Assembly (NCBI GenBank): GCA_012862575.1
Contig: BLSF01000021.1
Location: 1 to 64,000 of the forward strand
DNA: 64,000 nucleotides
From: Parietichytrium sp. I65-24A
Taxonomy: Eukaryota > Sar > Bigyra > Thraustochytrida > Thraustochytriidae
Direction: 5' to 3'
Numbering within the stretch: position 1 is the stretch's first letter; each line of letters begins with the position of its first letter. Positions 49,951 to 60,424 of the stretch are shown one piece after another. The translations under genes were made by a program, and so were the position numbers. The notes beneath the pieces are model-generated. The model was given only the letters and a program-made list of their open reading frames with translations. It was not told the origin of the DNA and did not search any database.

Positions 49951-51111
49951 ATGGATTCCGAGCGATGGCTCCTGTTCGGCCCGGCGCCGCCCGAGCTGAC
50001 GATTGCAGAAGCGTGCGAGTTGGCGCGACCTGCTCTGTCGGCGGCTGGCAAGTTGTCTGGGAGTGCGCACGCCGTGTCTAGTGGCAGCGATGATGCTGGT
50101 GCGCAGCTGGAGGCCGCGGAGGTGAAGCGGTCGCAAAACGCCACTTACGTTCTGCGCGAAGGAGACAATGCCGTGGGCATGCTGCGGGTGACGCCCGATT
50201 CACACCTGCAAGAGGAGGAGGTGCGCAGCGAGTACGAGTTTCTCGAGTTTGTGAAGGCGAGCGGGACACCCTTGCACGCGTGCGAGATGCTGGCGCCGCC
50301 TTCGAGAGATGAAGAGCGTGGACTGACCTTTGCGGTGTTTCGGCATGCAGTAGGAACGGCTGTGGGAACGAACTGGGCAGCGTGGAACAAAGACACCGAG
50401 CTGTTCAAAAGGTGGGGTACCTGGCTCGCAGAGTTGCATCTGACCAGTGAAAGATTTTACGCTGATGACTCTAGAAGAGCAGCGTTCAAGCGACCGCACT
50501 GGAATGAGACCCATCATGCCCTTTTGAGCCGCGTTTCTGAAGTATTCACCCAACCCCTTGCGGAACATGAACGGGCAGAGAACTCTCCACCCGTCGATTT
50601 TGCGCTGATTGACCGCCTGGCCAGTATGGAGTGGGAGGGTATGGCAGCATGGCTCAAGGAGTACACCAAAAACCATGGGTTAGACAACCCTTCGGTATAC
50701 GGCCCATGCCACGGGGATCTCATCGTCTCCAATTTCCACCAGCGCGATGACGGATCTTTGGATGTTTACGATTGGGATCAGCTTCAACTCGGGTGGTATT
50801 TGCTGGACGCTTCCGTGCCGCTCTATTCGATGTGGTACTTGTCTACAGCGCTTCAGAGCGTGACAGGAGTTGATTTTGAGATCTTCAAATCCCATTATTT
50901 AGAGGGATATAACTCGATCCGGCCTCTAAGCGATGCCGATCGCGAAGCCATTGAGAAATTTATCACTCTGCGAAAGCTATTCTATGTGGCCTTTTGCAGG
51001 AAGGCGCATCGCGACGCTATTCTATACCCCGGGTCGCAGCGACAATTTACTGGCTTCGAAGCCATGGCCGTGAATGTGATGAAGTTTTATCTCTCTGTTA
51101 CACCTGCTTGA
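49951..51111 (+). CDS. Aminoglycoside phosphotransferase/choline-kinase-fold protein, 386 aa
   Basis: Kinase-like APH fold. Brenner motif is present as CHGDLIVSNF (catalytic Asp near residue 254; HGD....N) and the metal-binding DYDWDQ-type motif as DVYDWDQLQLGW (about 272). A VLREGDNAVGMLRV-type N-lobe (about 65-80) precedes, and VFRHAVGTAVG follows as hinge. In bacteria and eukaryotes such proteins phosphorylate small alcohols or amines (homoserine, choline, fructosamine); the substrate here is unknown. The closing helices include AFCRKAHRDAILYPGS. The first codon of the longer frame is GTG (49942); the ATG at 49951 opens MDSERWLLFG. Confidence 0.7.
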   Translation: MDSERWLLFGPAPPELTIAEACELARPALSAAGKLSGSAHAVSSGSDDAGAQLEAAEVKRSQNATYVLREGDNAVGMLRVTPDSHLQEEEVRSEYEFLEFVKASGTPLHACEMLAPPSRDEERGLTFAVFRHAVGTAVGTNWAAWNKDTELFKRWGTWLAELHLTSERFYADDSRRAAFKRPHWNETHHALLSRVSEVFTQPLAEHERAENSPPVDFALIDRLASMEWEGMAAWLKEYTKNHGLDNPSVYGPCHGDLIVSNFHQRDDGSLDVYDWDQLQLGWYLLDASVPLYSMWYLSTALQSVTGVDFEIFKSHYLEGYNSIRPLSDADREAIEKFITLRKLFYVAFCRKAHRDAILYPGSQRQFTGFEAMAVNVMKFYLSVTPA

Positions 51112-51444
51112 TCCAAGCAAAGCCCGATCTGTTGCTATAAGCAAAACCAACAAGATTTCTCCTCTAAGATTATTCAATCTGCAGTCAAACTTTTGCATCC
51201 GAAAACCTCTTGCCTTTTTGCATCACCCAGATAGGTTGCAGCCCATCAATGAGAAGAAAGCGAGGAGAATAATTCTGAAGTTCTGATTTTCTTCATTGTC
51301 AATGAAAATAAGGGTACTACTACAATGGGGTACATCGTTACAGGAAACCTATCTGACGGTGAGTCTCGAATGAACAAGAGCCCCGGGAGGCGAGGACGAA
51401 ACCTCGCATCCAAAACTGGAAAAGACAATCTCTACATCATTGGG
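51112..51444. other. Convergent spacer
   Basis: About 330 AT-leaning bases, likely the two 3' untranslated regions. No gene is seen. Confidence 0.5.
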
Positions 51445-52716
51445 TCAGGAAGATAAGTCCTCCTTCTCTCTATGCACATGGCGCACGAGATTGGTGGTGT
51501 TAGTCACAACCTCTGTGTTTGGCCACCCGTGCTGGTCATAGTGGCGCTCTGTGTGGCGCTCCAAAAAGTCTACGAGCTTGGCGAGAGCTGATTTGCTGTT
51601 CTCCCAACCTTGCTCCGAAAGCCACTTTGGAGGAAAACCAAAGAAGCAGTGGCGTGCAGAGAACTCGTGATATTCTACGTGGAAATCTCGCGCATTCAGC
51701 TTTTCCAAAATAGATCTGTTGGAACTGACCAAGACATCCTTGTTTCCGCACATGAGCTGCAAAGGTGGCAAGGACTTGACATCATCGAAGATATCCATCA
51801 GAGTGAGTGCGTTGCCGAAACGATCTGCAGGGCAGCGGTACAGACGAAAAGCAAAAGCAATGCAGAACTTTGTCACCTGGTTCTCAAACCAATTGATGGT
51901 GTCCAGATCTTGCAGCCACGCAGACTGGTCCATGATGCCGTAAATGGACGATACACCGGCAATCTTTGGAAGCTTCATGTTGTGAAATGGAAGCCCAACT
52001 TGGGTGGAAAACGATTTCAGCAGCTCTGGATTGCTCACAAGGCTGGCGACCATGCTGACAAGATTTCCGCCGGCGGAGTCGCCGAGCAAGAAAACAGCGT
52101 CATGATGCTCGTGCTCCCTCACATATACAAGCGAGCGCAAGACTGACACTACAGGATCTGGGAATCGCACTGACGGCGCGAGTGGATAGTCAAGCGAGTA
52201 AAGGTCAAAGCCTGCTCGAGCGATCGGCGCTACAGAGTGAAGCAAGCTGGCGGAGTTTGCAGCAATCCAGCCGCCGCCATGCACGTATACTACCCCCGGT
52301 CTCTTCGCCGCGAGTGTCCTGTCCTCGCAGATCAGCGTATCGAGCGTCTCTTTTTCGCCCGGCCCATACTGTGCGGCAAACAACGTCGTCCTGACGCCGA
52401 GGCCCGGCGGTGTCACACCATCCGTCGCCAGGTGGCCGCCGACTTTGCTTTTGCCCTGCAGCTGAGTGCTCTTCTGATACGGCGGCGCCCAATAGTCCAG
52501 CCAACCGTTCACCGCCAGTAGCACCCCGCGACCCAGCACCAGCGCAACCACCCACGCTGCTTCCATCAGCGCCCAGCGCACTGCCACCAGCGCCTTCTTC
52601 CACGCCAGCAGCGCCGCTTTCTTCCTGCTCTCCAGCTCCTCACCGTCGCCTGGCGCCTTCTTCCCGGACTTGCCCCGCGCAGGCAGCTGCTCCGGAAGTA
52701 CGCGCTCGAAATCCAT
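51445..52716 (-). CDS. HSL-type alpha/beta-hydrolase fold-3 esterase, 423 aa
   Basis: Hormone-sensitive-lipase family esterase. Oxyanion-hole motif VYVHGGGWIA (about 142-151), nucleophile GDSAGGNLVS (about 210-219), acid in LMCGNKDVLV (about 322), His in SARHCFFGF (about 355). The full catalytic triad is intact. A hydrophobic segment at about 47-70 (WALMEAAWVVALVLGRGVLL) suggests attachment to a membrane, probably ER. The ATG at 52716 opens MDFERVLPEQ; five codons earlier the frame has a GTG. A 91-bp piece of this gene that codes for the membrane segment and adjacent residues is copied exactly at 54423-54513. Confidence 0.85.
   Translation of the reverse strand: MDFERVLPEQLPARGKSGKKAPGDGEELESRKKAALLAWKKALVAVRWALMEAAWVVALVLGRGVLLAVNGWLDYWAPPYQKSTQLQGKSKVGGHLATDGVTPPGLGVRTTLFAAQYGPGEKETLDTLICEDRTLAAKRPGVVYVHGGGWIAANSASLLHSVAPIARAGFDLYSLDYPLAPSVRFPDPVVSVLRSLVYVREHEHHDAVFLLGDSAGGNLVSMVASLVSNPELLKSFSTQVGLPFHNMKLPKIAGVSSIYGIMDQSAWLQDLDTINWFENQVTKFCIAFAFRLYRCPADRFGNALTLMDIFDDVKSLPPLQLMCGNKDVLVSSNRSILEKLNARDFHVEYHEFSARHCFFGFPPKWLSEQGWENSKSALAKLVDFLERHTERHYDQHGWPNTEVVTNTTNLVRHVHREKEDLSS
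52540..52630. repeat. Source copy of the 91-bp duplication (inside the hydrolase gene)
   Basis: Identical over 91 bases to 54423-54513 in the same orientation; lies in the hydrolase coding region. Confidence 0.95.
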
Positions 52717-54422
52717 CCCCTGCTCTCTCACGGCCCACCTTACTCCCTTTCACCTGTGTGTACCTGGTACTCGGGCACTAGTACGCGGATTTCTAAAAGT
52801 GGACCGCACCGGTACTCGCTACTCGCCGACAGTACCCGAGTACTCGAGTACTCTCCTCTTTCGCTCTTTGCCTACTACGTGTCCCCGCTCCCTCACTTGC
52901 GCAGCGTTCTCTGCTGTTTGTGTCTGAGTTTGTGTTTGTGTTTGTGTCTGAGTTTGTGTTTGTGTCTGCGAGCCTGGGTGTGAGAGTCGCCTGTGCGTCT
53001 CCAAATCTGAGCCAGCTAGCGATTGGCCTAGTAGACCTCTGTTCTGGCTAGAGCTAGAGAGAGGAGGTGTGGGGCTTGGCTGTGGTTGGAACGACGAAAC
53101 CGCGAGATATTAGGATATGGGAAATCGTATTTTGAAATGTTGGACCAATTAGGCGGATGGCTGGGATGGTGATAGCGAGCGTAGTTGAAAATACTGCCCC
53201 GGGGTTTGCGCAATGCTGGTGACGATGCCCATGTTGACGCCATGGAACTCGTAGCGAATCGTCAGTCGCGTTTATCGATTTAGAATAGTCCCATTACTAA
53301 GAAGTCTTTTGTTCCTCCTTTTTCACCCTCCTCATGCATCCACTGTACAATGAACTCATCATTCACATTAATTATTCAGAACATCGTTCACATTCATTAT
53401 TCACATTCACATCGAGGGTTCTTTCTTTCTTTCTTTCTTTCATCCATACCACACCTGTAAGTTACCCACCGGTTCTGAGTTCTCAAGTACCAGCACTTGG
53501 TGGTGGGGGACTATCGAGAGCCAGTTGGCGCGATGACGATTGCCGGGATCCCCACCTTTCTTCCCCACCTTCCCCACCGGCCACTTGTGTCCTGGAGTTC
53601 TGGGTTCTCAAGGCTGTGCCATGCTGTGCCGGTGAGAGCCCCTGCAGCGGCGCGAAGAGCTTGGCCTTCCAACTGGTGGGTTTCCTGGCTTTGGTTTAAT
53701 TTTTTCAACTCGAGTCTTACTTTGCCACTAGACGAAAGTCGAGCAAGATTAGATTTGCGTTGAACTGTTCACAAGCTGAGCGGCGGAAAAGAATCTGCAA
53801 ATTTTCACCCTGCTCTCATTGTCAGGAACCGCGTTTGATTGCTTTCTGGATCACTAACAGTGAAGAAAGAAAATCAAACACTCAACCAGTTCTTGATTGT
53901 GAACGTGAGCCGCAGTACTGAGTACCAGACTCCTTCTCGAGCTCACACAAAGCAAGAAATGCATTTCACCAAGTGGTCTTAGGTCAAGGTGGTTTAGACC
54001 AAGATCTGCTACATAGAACAGAGAAGCGGTTCTTCGCCACATCGCGGACCCCTTCGAAATCCCCACAGCTAAGAAAATTATGGGTTATCGTGCGTGTGTA
54101 CATTCAGGAAACTTCCCACCTTCGACCGTGTCTGCATGCTCATCGCGCCTAACCTAACCTATTTACCTAACCTAACTTAAGTTATACCATACGAATATAG
54201 GATTACTAGGTCGGGATGTCTCGTCTGAGTGCTTGCGTTGGTTCGCGTCAACGAAGTGTTGAGGCGGTCCCACTACGCCAGTTTCCGCCACTCTTACCAC
54301 ATTGCCATATGCACAGTTAACACCTTAGTCAATCACCCCTTCTTCTCCGTTTTGTCCTTTGACTATAAGTTAGTGAGGTTTTGATTGCAATTGATCAATC
54401 AATCAATCAATCATTCAAGAGG
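52717..54422. other. Intergenic region with GTAC-rich palindromes and repeats
   Basis: About 1.7 kb. It contains GTACTC-type palindromes (a perfect 16-base one at 52838-52853), a tandem tgtgtttgtgtctgagtt repeat at about 52916-52968, a (CTTT)n run at 53419-53441, cctaacctaa words at 54148-54178 and (tcaa)n at about 54392-54412. No gene is supported. Confidence 0.6.
52838..52853. repeat. Perfect 16-bp palindrome gagtactcgagtactc
   Basis: Equal to its own reverse complement; about 120 bases upstream of the minus-strand hydrolase ATG. One of a series of GTAC-containing motifs in the spacers. Confidence 0.9.
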
Positions 54423-54513
54423 CAGCGCAACCACCCACGCTGCTTCCATCAGCGCCCAGCGCACTGCCACCAGCGCCTTCTTCCACGCCAGCAGCGCCGC
54501 TTTCTTCCTGCTC
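54423..54513. repeat. 91-bp duplicate of hydrolase coding sequence, in non-coding DNA
   Basis: Identical base for base to 52540-52630, same orientation, 1883 bp away. It sits in a spacer with no hydrolase frame on either side, so it is a non-functional gene fragment, and its perfect identity means it is recent. Confidence 0.95.
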
Positions 54514-56906
54514 CACATTGATGATGAATGAAAAGCAAAAAATAAAAGGAAAAGGAGAGAGTTGACAGTGGATATGAGTTAGTGAATGTAGTCCAAGCGA
54601 CAGCAAACGGGACCTACAGCGCAAGCGAGCAAGAGCATGTAAGTTGGTGGGTGGACATTGTCCACATTGTCCGAAAATTCCGAGTGTGTAACCTAAGTCT
54701 CCTGAATCTCCAGAGATTCTCGGTTTCGTTGCAAATGATCATTCAACTAATCGCAACTTCCAAAAAGGCAAGTACTGACAGTGAGTACCGAGTACTGGGG
54801 ATTAGAACCATAGCCATCTTCTCGGATTATTCCCTCGCAAACATTTGACGTTCGACGTTCGACGCTCGGGCGGTCGGTTCCCGGACGATCGCAATGTCAC
54901 AGCAGTCACAGCGCTCGCATCTTGCTGCATGCGCTTCGCAATCCAGATAGTTCAGGTCCTCCTATGTCCTCTTCGATGAAGCCCGACGCCAACCTTGTCG
55001 TCTGTGTCGTCTGGGAACTCATGCTTTGTTCAATGTCCCAAGGTTCAAGGTTCATTGCTGAAAAGAAAGGGAAAAGAAAAACGCCGGTCACTTCTCCGCA
55101 AACTTGAAGTCACCACCGTGCTGTACTGGTTACGGGCTGACAGTGAGTGTAGTATGCTCCGCAGGAATGCGCAACCCAGCTCGCGAGCAATCAATCAAAC
55201 GAGCCGCGATTGGCCACGCCTGGAGGAGACCGCCACGATTGCCACGGTGCGACGAATGAAAGAAGAGCTGTTTAGTAAAACGTTTTACATGTTTCCACCA
55301 TAGACAGCAGCAAAAGAACGCCCATCGTTGGTCGATGTCCGAGCGCAACGACCGTAACAGCTGACAGCTGACAGCAACAACCAGCAGCAGCAGTCAGGGA
55401 TGCAGCAAGAGACTGCCGCACAGCTAGTGTCGCGGTGAAACAAACCGAAGCAACCGCTAGAAGTGCCGGTAGAAGAGAGCGTCGTGCGAGACTGAGTCGA
55501 AGGCATTCGCCAACACGCAGCGCGGCGCAACCACTAGCCATGCACTACTGCGCAACCTTGCGTGGATTGAAAGTGTTTAGTTAAACCCTTAAACCTGTGG
55601 TTGTTTTTTGTTTTACTTTGTTGTCGTTGCTGTTTTCTAAATTCTGATCGTGACAATCAGTTCGATCCTTGAGCGTCGCCAACCACTCTGACACTACTTG
55701 GCCAACGCAAATTTGCTCGATTCTACGCAACGAGAGACACTTGGAGACGAGCATGGACTCACGGGTTGTTTGGGATGGTTGGGTGTACTGAGTACTGGTG
55801 CTAACGGAGAGTGAAGCGCATTCTTTCGTTCACGCTAGCGGGCTAGTCACCGTGGGACGCACATAGCGACCGGGGTTACTCGTGCGGTACACAGACTACA
55901 CAGACCATGGATGCGCGATCTAGCGCAAAGGCAATGCGTCCACGAAACACTGCAAGGTGAGATTGAGCTCGTCCAAGTCAGATTGCGCTGTTCTCGAGCA
56001 CAGCAATCACAGCAACGGCCTCTCTTCCTTTCCTCTTCCTTCTCGTCGACGATAAAAAGGGAAAGTGTTGCACATTCATAGGTCATCCATCCATCAGAAA
56101 GCATTCACTCCTGTCTTTGTGCTTTCTGCCAGTGCTTGACACTCGAGCCATCTTGAGCCATCTTGAGTCATCCTGAGTCATCTGAGACTGAGACACATTG
56201 AGACACTGAGACGGTGGATTGGTCTGCTGTAAGGGTACCGGTACCGCTGCTACCTCCGCGTACGTCCACAGCCTCTTTTCCTCTCTTTCCATGTTTTCCT
56301 CTCTCTTCTCCCTCTATCGAAAGTATCGAAAGCATCAGCAGAGAGAGAGAGGGAGAGAGAGAGAGAGGAGAGGGAGGGCACCAGTGCTACGCGGGGGACT
56401 GAGAGCGGCGTAGAGGGAGCAGAGCGCGTAGAGGGAGTAGGACTAGGAGGAGGGAAGAAGGCAGGGCTTATGCAACGGTAGTCTGTGTCTTGGCTGTATT
56501 GTCTGTGTAGAGAGAGAAAAAGAGAGTGCCTGCAGTGAGAAACTAAAGCGACGGGTTTACTTACCGTCGAGTAGGTTTGCGAAGTTTGGAAGTAAGCAGT
56601 GTGTCATTGCGCGTTTGTTTGCATCACTGTCGTGTTTGTGTCACCTCGTTGTTCTCGCTTTCTCGCCCTCTCTGCAACTCTCACGCTCGGTGGCCTGCCG
56701 GTAGAGTCGTATTGACGGCACTGGCTTGCTCTTGTATGTTGTGACTGTGGTGGCCTTGCGTTCGGAGTTTGGAGTTCTGCTTGCTGTCGACGGCGGCGCT
56801 TTGGTTTCCTCTTTGCTTTGCTCGTGTCTCTCCGCTGTTGTTCGCGGATTGGAGAAGCCGGCCAGACGGTGACGGTGATCGGGGCTCAGGACTGGCGGCG
56901 AGTTCC
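54514..56906. other. Intergenic region before the acid-lipase gene
   Basis: About 2.4 kb without a supported gene. GTAC-type motifs lie near 54771-54797, 55785-55798 and 56234-56246. GA runs occur at about 56340-56380. An Ala/Leu-rich 89-codon frame on the minus strand (55272-55541) was seen and rejected. Confidence 0.5.
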
Positions 56907-58169
56907 ATGACAAGGCCCGCGGCGGCCAATAGAAGGAGATTGTGCAGCTTCGAGATGCTTTCGAAGCTGCTCTTTAGGAGACAAAAGGCGGCGGCGGCGT
57001 CAGCGGGTGCTCCGAAGAAAAATCACAAACGACATGTGTGCCTTCGGAAGGCTCTTTTTGCGGTTTGGCTGACGTCGGTTTTAAGCCTTGTAATCAGAGG
57101 CCTAATTCGCGCACCGGAGCTTTCGGTGTGCACATTCGTGACAGAGGAGCTCGGTATGCAGTGCGAGGAGCACTTGGTAGCCACCCGAGACGGGTATCAG
57201 TTGTACATAAAGCGGATCCCCAACGCTTCCAAGCCACCTGTGCTTCTCCTTCCCGGGGTGGCAGACTCGTCTGCGACCTGGCTTGTGAGCGGCAAATCAC
57301 AAAGCTTGGCGGTGTTGTTACATGAAGCAAACTTTGACGTTTGGCTGTTGGAGAAGAGGGGTCGCACGCCTTGGCGGCATGATAGGTATAGCGGGCAGGA
57401 GCTCGAGTTCTGGGACTTTAGCTTCGATGAAACGGTCAAGAACGACCTTCCTGCTCTGGTCGAATACGTCAAGAGATTCACAGGTCAAAGTATCGCCTCT
57501 TTGGTGGGTCATTCCGAAGGGGGCATGATTGCCATTGCGGCGCTCGCAGAGAACGAACTGCTTGCAGAAAGTGTAAAGTCCGCAGTTGGTCTCGGAGCAC
57601 CCCTCGGTTCCTGGGGCAAGAATGGTCTTCGCTTTCCTAATATCCCAGACTTTATCGTTCGCAACTTGCACCCTGCCATACCGCTAGGTTTTACCCGGCT
57701 CCTGTTCACCGGGCTCTGTGCGCATGCGCCGGGATTCTGTTGGTCGACTCTTTGCATGGCAGTGGGGTGCTCAAACCCGGATCATTTCGATGCTGATGTG
57801 GTGGGCCGCATCTTTTCGCACTATCCGCGTGAGACGTCCTTAAAAAATCTCCAGCACCTAATTCAGTGCCAGCATGCTGGACGTTTGCAATACTTTGACT
57901 ATGGGCCGGAAGAAAATCTCAAGAGGTACAACTCGGAGACCCCCAAGCTGTATGACCTCTCGCGGTTGAGAACTCCTACGGCGCTCTACTTTGGAACCAA
58001 GGACAATTTTGTGAACCCAAACTCATTCAATAAGACAGAGTCTCTCTTGCCTGATGAAGTCATGACCTATGAAACTGTCCCCTATGGACACACCGACTTT
58101 TTGTGGGCGAAAGACGCCAACACTGTGCTTTATCCATCTGTGATTGAATACATTAAAAAACACCTGTAG
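56907..58169 (+). CDS. Acid-lipase-type alpha/beta hydrolase with N-terminal membrane anchor, 420 aa
   Basis: Related to lysosomal acid lipase/gastric lipase and plant MPL-type lipases. Seen: the AB-hydrolase-lipase N-terminal block (MQCEEHLVATRDGYQLYIKR), oxyanion region LLLPGVADSSATW, FDVWLLEKRGRTPW with family spacing, nucleophile VGHSEGG (Ser near residue 201), acid in YFGTKDNFVNP (about 364) and His in VPYGHTDFLW (about 393). A hydrophobic segment at about 48-66 (ALFAVWLTSVLSLVIRGLI) after a basic stretch is a signal anchor, so the enzyme is likely in the ER, vacuole or lysosome membrane lumen. It probably hydrolyses sterol esters or triacylglycerol. The frame opens with a TTG at 56769; the ATG is 56907 (MTRPAAANRRR). 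Confidence 0.85.
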   Translation: MTRPAAANRRRLCSFEMLSKLLFRRQKAAAASAGAPKKNHKRHVCLRKALFAVWLTSVLSLVIRGLIRAPELSVCTFVTEELGMQCEEHLVATRDGYQLYIKRIPNASKPPVLLLPGVADSSATWLVSGKSQSLAVLLHEANFDVWLLEKRGRTPWRHDRYSGQELEFWDFSFDETVKNDLPALVEYVKRFTGQSIASLVGHSEGGMIAIAALAENELLAESVKSAVGLGAPLGSWGKNGLRFPNIPDFIVRNLHPAIPLGFTRLLFTGLCAHAPGFCWSTLCMAVGCSNPDHFDADVVGRIFSHYPRETSLKNLQHLIQCQHAGRLQYFDYGPEENLKRYNSETPKLYDLSRLRTPTALYFGTKDNFVNPNSFNKTESLLPDEVMTYETVPYGHTDFLWAKDANTVLYPSVIEYIKKHL

Positions 58170-58462
58170 TAATGCTAGCTAGCTAATCTGTGTCTCTCCT
58201 TTGTCAAAGAAAAACTGTTTGTACTTACTGGTCATCCCCCCTTTTCTTTTTTAGAAAAAAAAGTAAAAACATTTGTCGATTGCAAAAGAATTCGTGGTTG
58301 TTTTGATTTCTGTCCTGGTACTTTAATTTCGAAAGGAACCCAAAGGGCATACAAAAGAAAGGAAGATGTTGTACGTATCTGTTGAGTAGTTTTTCTAAAA
58401 AGAGAAAAAAGGTATAGACGAAGGCATCATCATAATCCATCATCTTCGTGAATCACAGCAAA

Positions 58463-60424
58463 TTAAGCCTTCTTCTTTCCGCCCGCTTTCTTCTTGCCGG
58501 CCGCGGCCCCGCCTTTCTTTTTCTTTGCTCCGTCGCCAGTTTTGGGAGCCTCGCTTCCTTTCTTCTCCTCCTCCTCCTTCTGCTTGGCCTGCTCGAGCTC
58601 CATCTCGATTTCCTTTTCACGCTGGGCGGCAACTCGAGGATTTTGCATCTTCTCCCAGTCAACTAGCACGGATCTAATTTCGGACCTGTCTACCAACACC
58701 TTACGGCAAGCGTCCAGGTCGTCGGACGCAAGGTCGAAGCTTGTCTTGTTGTAGCTGTTCTTCACGTATGGACTGCAACCTTTTTCGAGCAAGTAGATCA
58801 GAATCTTCTTGTGTCCATGAAATGTGGCCAGCGAGCAGGCATTCCATCCTTTTGCGTCGCGGGCGTTAATGTTGCTAAAGAATGCCTTTCGATTCTCCTT
58901 GTCGAATTCAGGATCAAACGTCTCGAATTTAGAAAGCAAGAATTCAACCATCTCTTGGTACCCCTTCCACACAGCGATCAACAACAGCGTATTGCCGCGA
59001 TCGTCACGAACTTCTGCGCAACCTCGAAGTCTCTCGTTGTGCTCCGAGGCTTCATCAGCAAGCTCTTGTAGTCGAGCCTCCAGCTCTTGTAGTTTGTTCT
59101 CCGTGGCGAGGCCCACGAGCTCTTGACGGATCTTGTCTCTTGCGTACGCATCCCGCTCCGCGGCAGTTGTGAGGCGCTCCTCCATTCGCTTTTCGTGCTC
59201 TTCTTTTCGCTTCGATAGCAGCTTTTCGGTCTTTTCGACATCCCACTGCTCCAAAATGTTGCGAACCTCCTCTGTCTTTGCAACATCAAATGGAGTCTCT
59301 AGCCCAGCGGTAAGTCTCGGATCCGCTCCGTGTGCCAACAAGAGCTCGACTGTGCTCAGATGACCATTGTAAGCTGCGCGATACAGCGCTGTCCGCCCTC
59401 CATCGTTCTGCGAGTTTGGTTCCGCGCCGAGGTCTAGCAGTTTTTGACAGATTTCATCATGACCTTGGCACGCTGCCTCGGAGAGGGCTGTGTGCTGATG
59501 TGCGTCCTCGCTTTCAATAGAGTAGCCCTGGTCAATGAACTCCTGAACTTCGCTCCATTCCCCGTCGAAAGCGGCTTCTACTAATTTAACCGAGTTCCTC
59601 TTCACGTCTCGTGCCCCGAATGCAGATGCAATTTGGTCTGCACCGGCATCACCGCCTTTGACACGGTTTGTGGTGTGCTTGCTGGGGTCATTTGGATCCA
59701 GCACATGTACGATGGCGAGGTTATGTAGCGCCGCAAGGTCTTTGGCTAGGTCCATGCTTTTTGTCACGATCAAAAACTTGAAGTCGTCCTTGACTTGAAA
59801 ACTCTCCAATGGCGGGTCGCCGTGCTCCTTGCGCAAAAGTTTGGCGTAAACGGGCTCCTGAAAGAGCTCGATCTTTTTTAAGATCTGTTTTGGAAAATGG
59901 TCTGCATCAAAGTACTGGTCCAAGTCCAGCTTCGGGGAGTCGTCAAAGTTGATGGTGAGGTATGCCCCGTTCGCAAGCGCGCCAACGAGCGTTCGCCGCA
60001 GATTTTCGGGTTGCATGTCTACTGGGCTCTGTGCCAGCAGCATTGTCCCTCTTTGGTAGCGAAGAAAGCGTGCACCCTGCCCGCTCGGGTCCACCACAAT
60101 CGGCCACCGCTCAAACTGGTAAATGGCAGCGTCCAGAAAATCCACGATAGTTTTTATCGGAGTTTCGAGCTGAGGGATTTCGTACGACCTGAGCTTTTCG
60201 TGTAGCGCATGAGAAAGCGCTTCATAGGCCTCTTGCACAACCGGGTCTGCGTCCTCCTTGAGCTTGTATCCACAGCATTCCTTAAAATTCTTTGCAGGAA
60301 ACTCCTGCGGCAGCGCATCGCTCATCCCTTGTACTTTGAGCGCTTCGTACTTGTTCAACATCGTCTCGTGCAACTCCATCTCGTCCACATCATGCGGAAT
60401 GTCCGTGGACACAGCGCCGCCCAT
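58463..60424 (-). CDS. Ankyrin-repeat protein, possibly N-myristoylated, 653 aa
   Basis: Begins MGGAVSTD: Gly2 and Ser6 fit the N-myristoylation consensus. Residues about 85-250 include WPIVVDPSGQGARFLRYQ, a stretch like the D(P/E)(S/Q)GQ element in IQ/ankyrin proteins and dynein ATP-binding modules. Ankyrin repeats: HTALSEAACQGHDEICQKLL and RTALYRAAYNGHLSTVELLL (about 310-370), a charged helical insert (about 395-465), then NTLLLIAVWKGYQEMVEFLL and WNACSLATFHGHKKILIYLL (about 475-565). The tail is Lys/Ala/Gly-rich. It resembles IQANK1-type proteins of cilia and axonemes; function unknown. The frame's first codon is TTG (60487); the ATG is 60424. Confidence 0.75.
   Translation of the reverse strand: MGGAVSTDIPHDVDEMELHETMLNKYEALKVQGMSDALPQEFPAKNFKECCGYKLKEDADPVVQEAYEALSHALHEKLRSYEIPQLETPIKTIVDFLDAAIYQFERWPIVVDPSGQGARFLRYQRGTMLLAQSPVDMQPENLRRTLVGALANGAYLTINFDDSPKLDLDQYFDADHFPKQILKKIELFQEPVYAKLLRKEHGDPPLESFQVKDDFKFLIVTKSMDLAKDLAALHNLAIVHVLDPNDPSKHTTNRVKGGDAGADQIASAFGARDVKRNSVKLVEAAFDGEWSEVQEFIDQGYSIESEDAHQHTALSEAACQGHDEICQKLLDLGAEPNSQNDGGRTALYRAAYNGHLSTVELLLAHGADPRLTAGLETPFDVAKTEEVRNILEQWDVEKTEKLLSKRKEEHEKRMEERLTTAAERDAYARDKIRQELVGLATENKLQELEARLQELADEASEHNERLRGCAEVRDDRGNTLLLIAVWKGYQEMVEFLLSKFETFDPEFDKENRKAFFSNINARDAKGWNACSLATFHGHKKILIYLLEKGCSPYVKNSYNKTSFDLASDDLDACRKVLVDRSEIRSVLVDWEKMQNPRVAAQREKEIEMELEQAKQKEEEEKKGSEAPKTGDGAKKKKGGAAAGKKKAGGKKKA

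Noticed and set aside
54148-54178. cctaacctaa words resembling telomere repeats
   Set aside because: Only a few units with interruptions, in the middle of a gene-bearing region; not enough to call an internal telomere array.
55272-55541. 89-codon minus-strand frame, Ala/Leu-rich, ATG start
   Set aside because: Signal-like start but no family, no partner exon and no neighbouring support; chance cannot be excluded.
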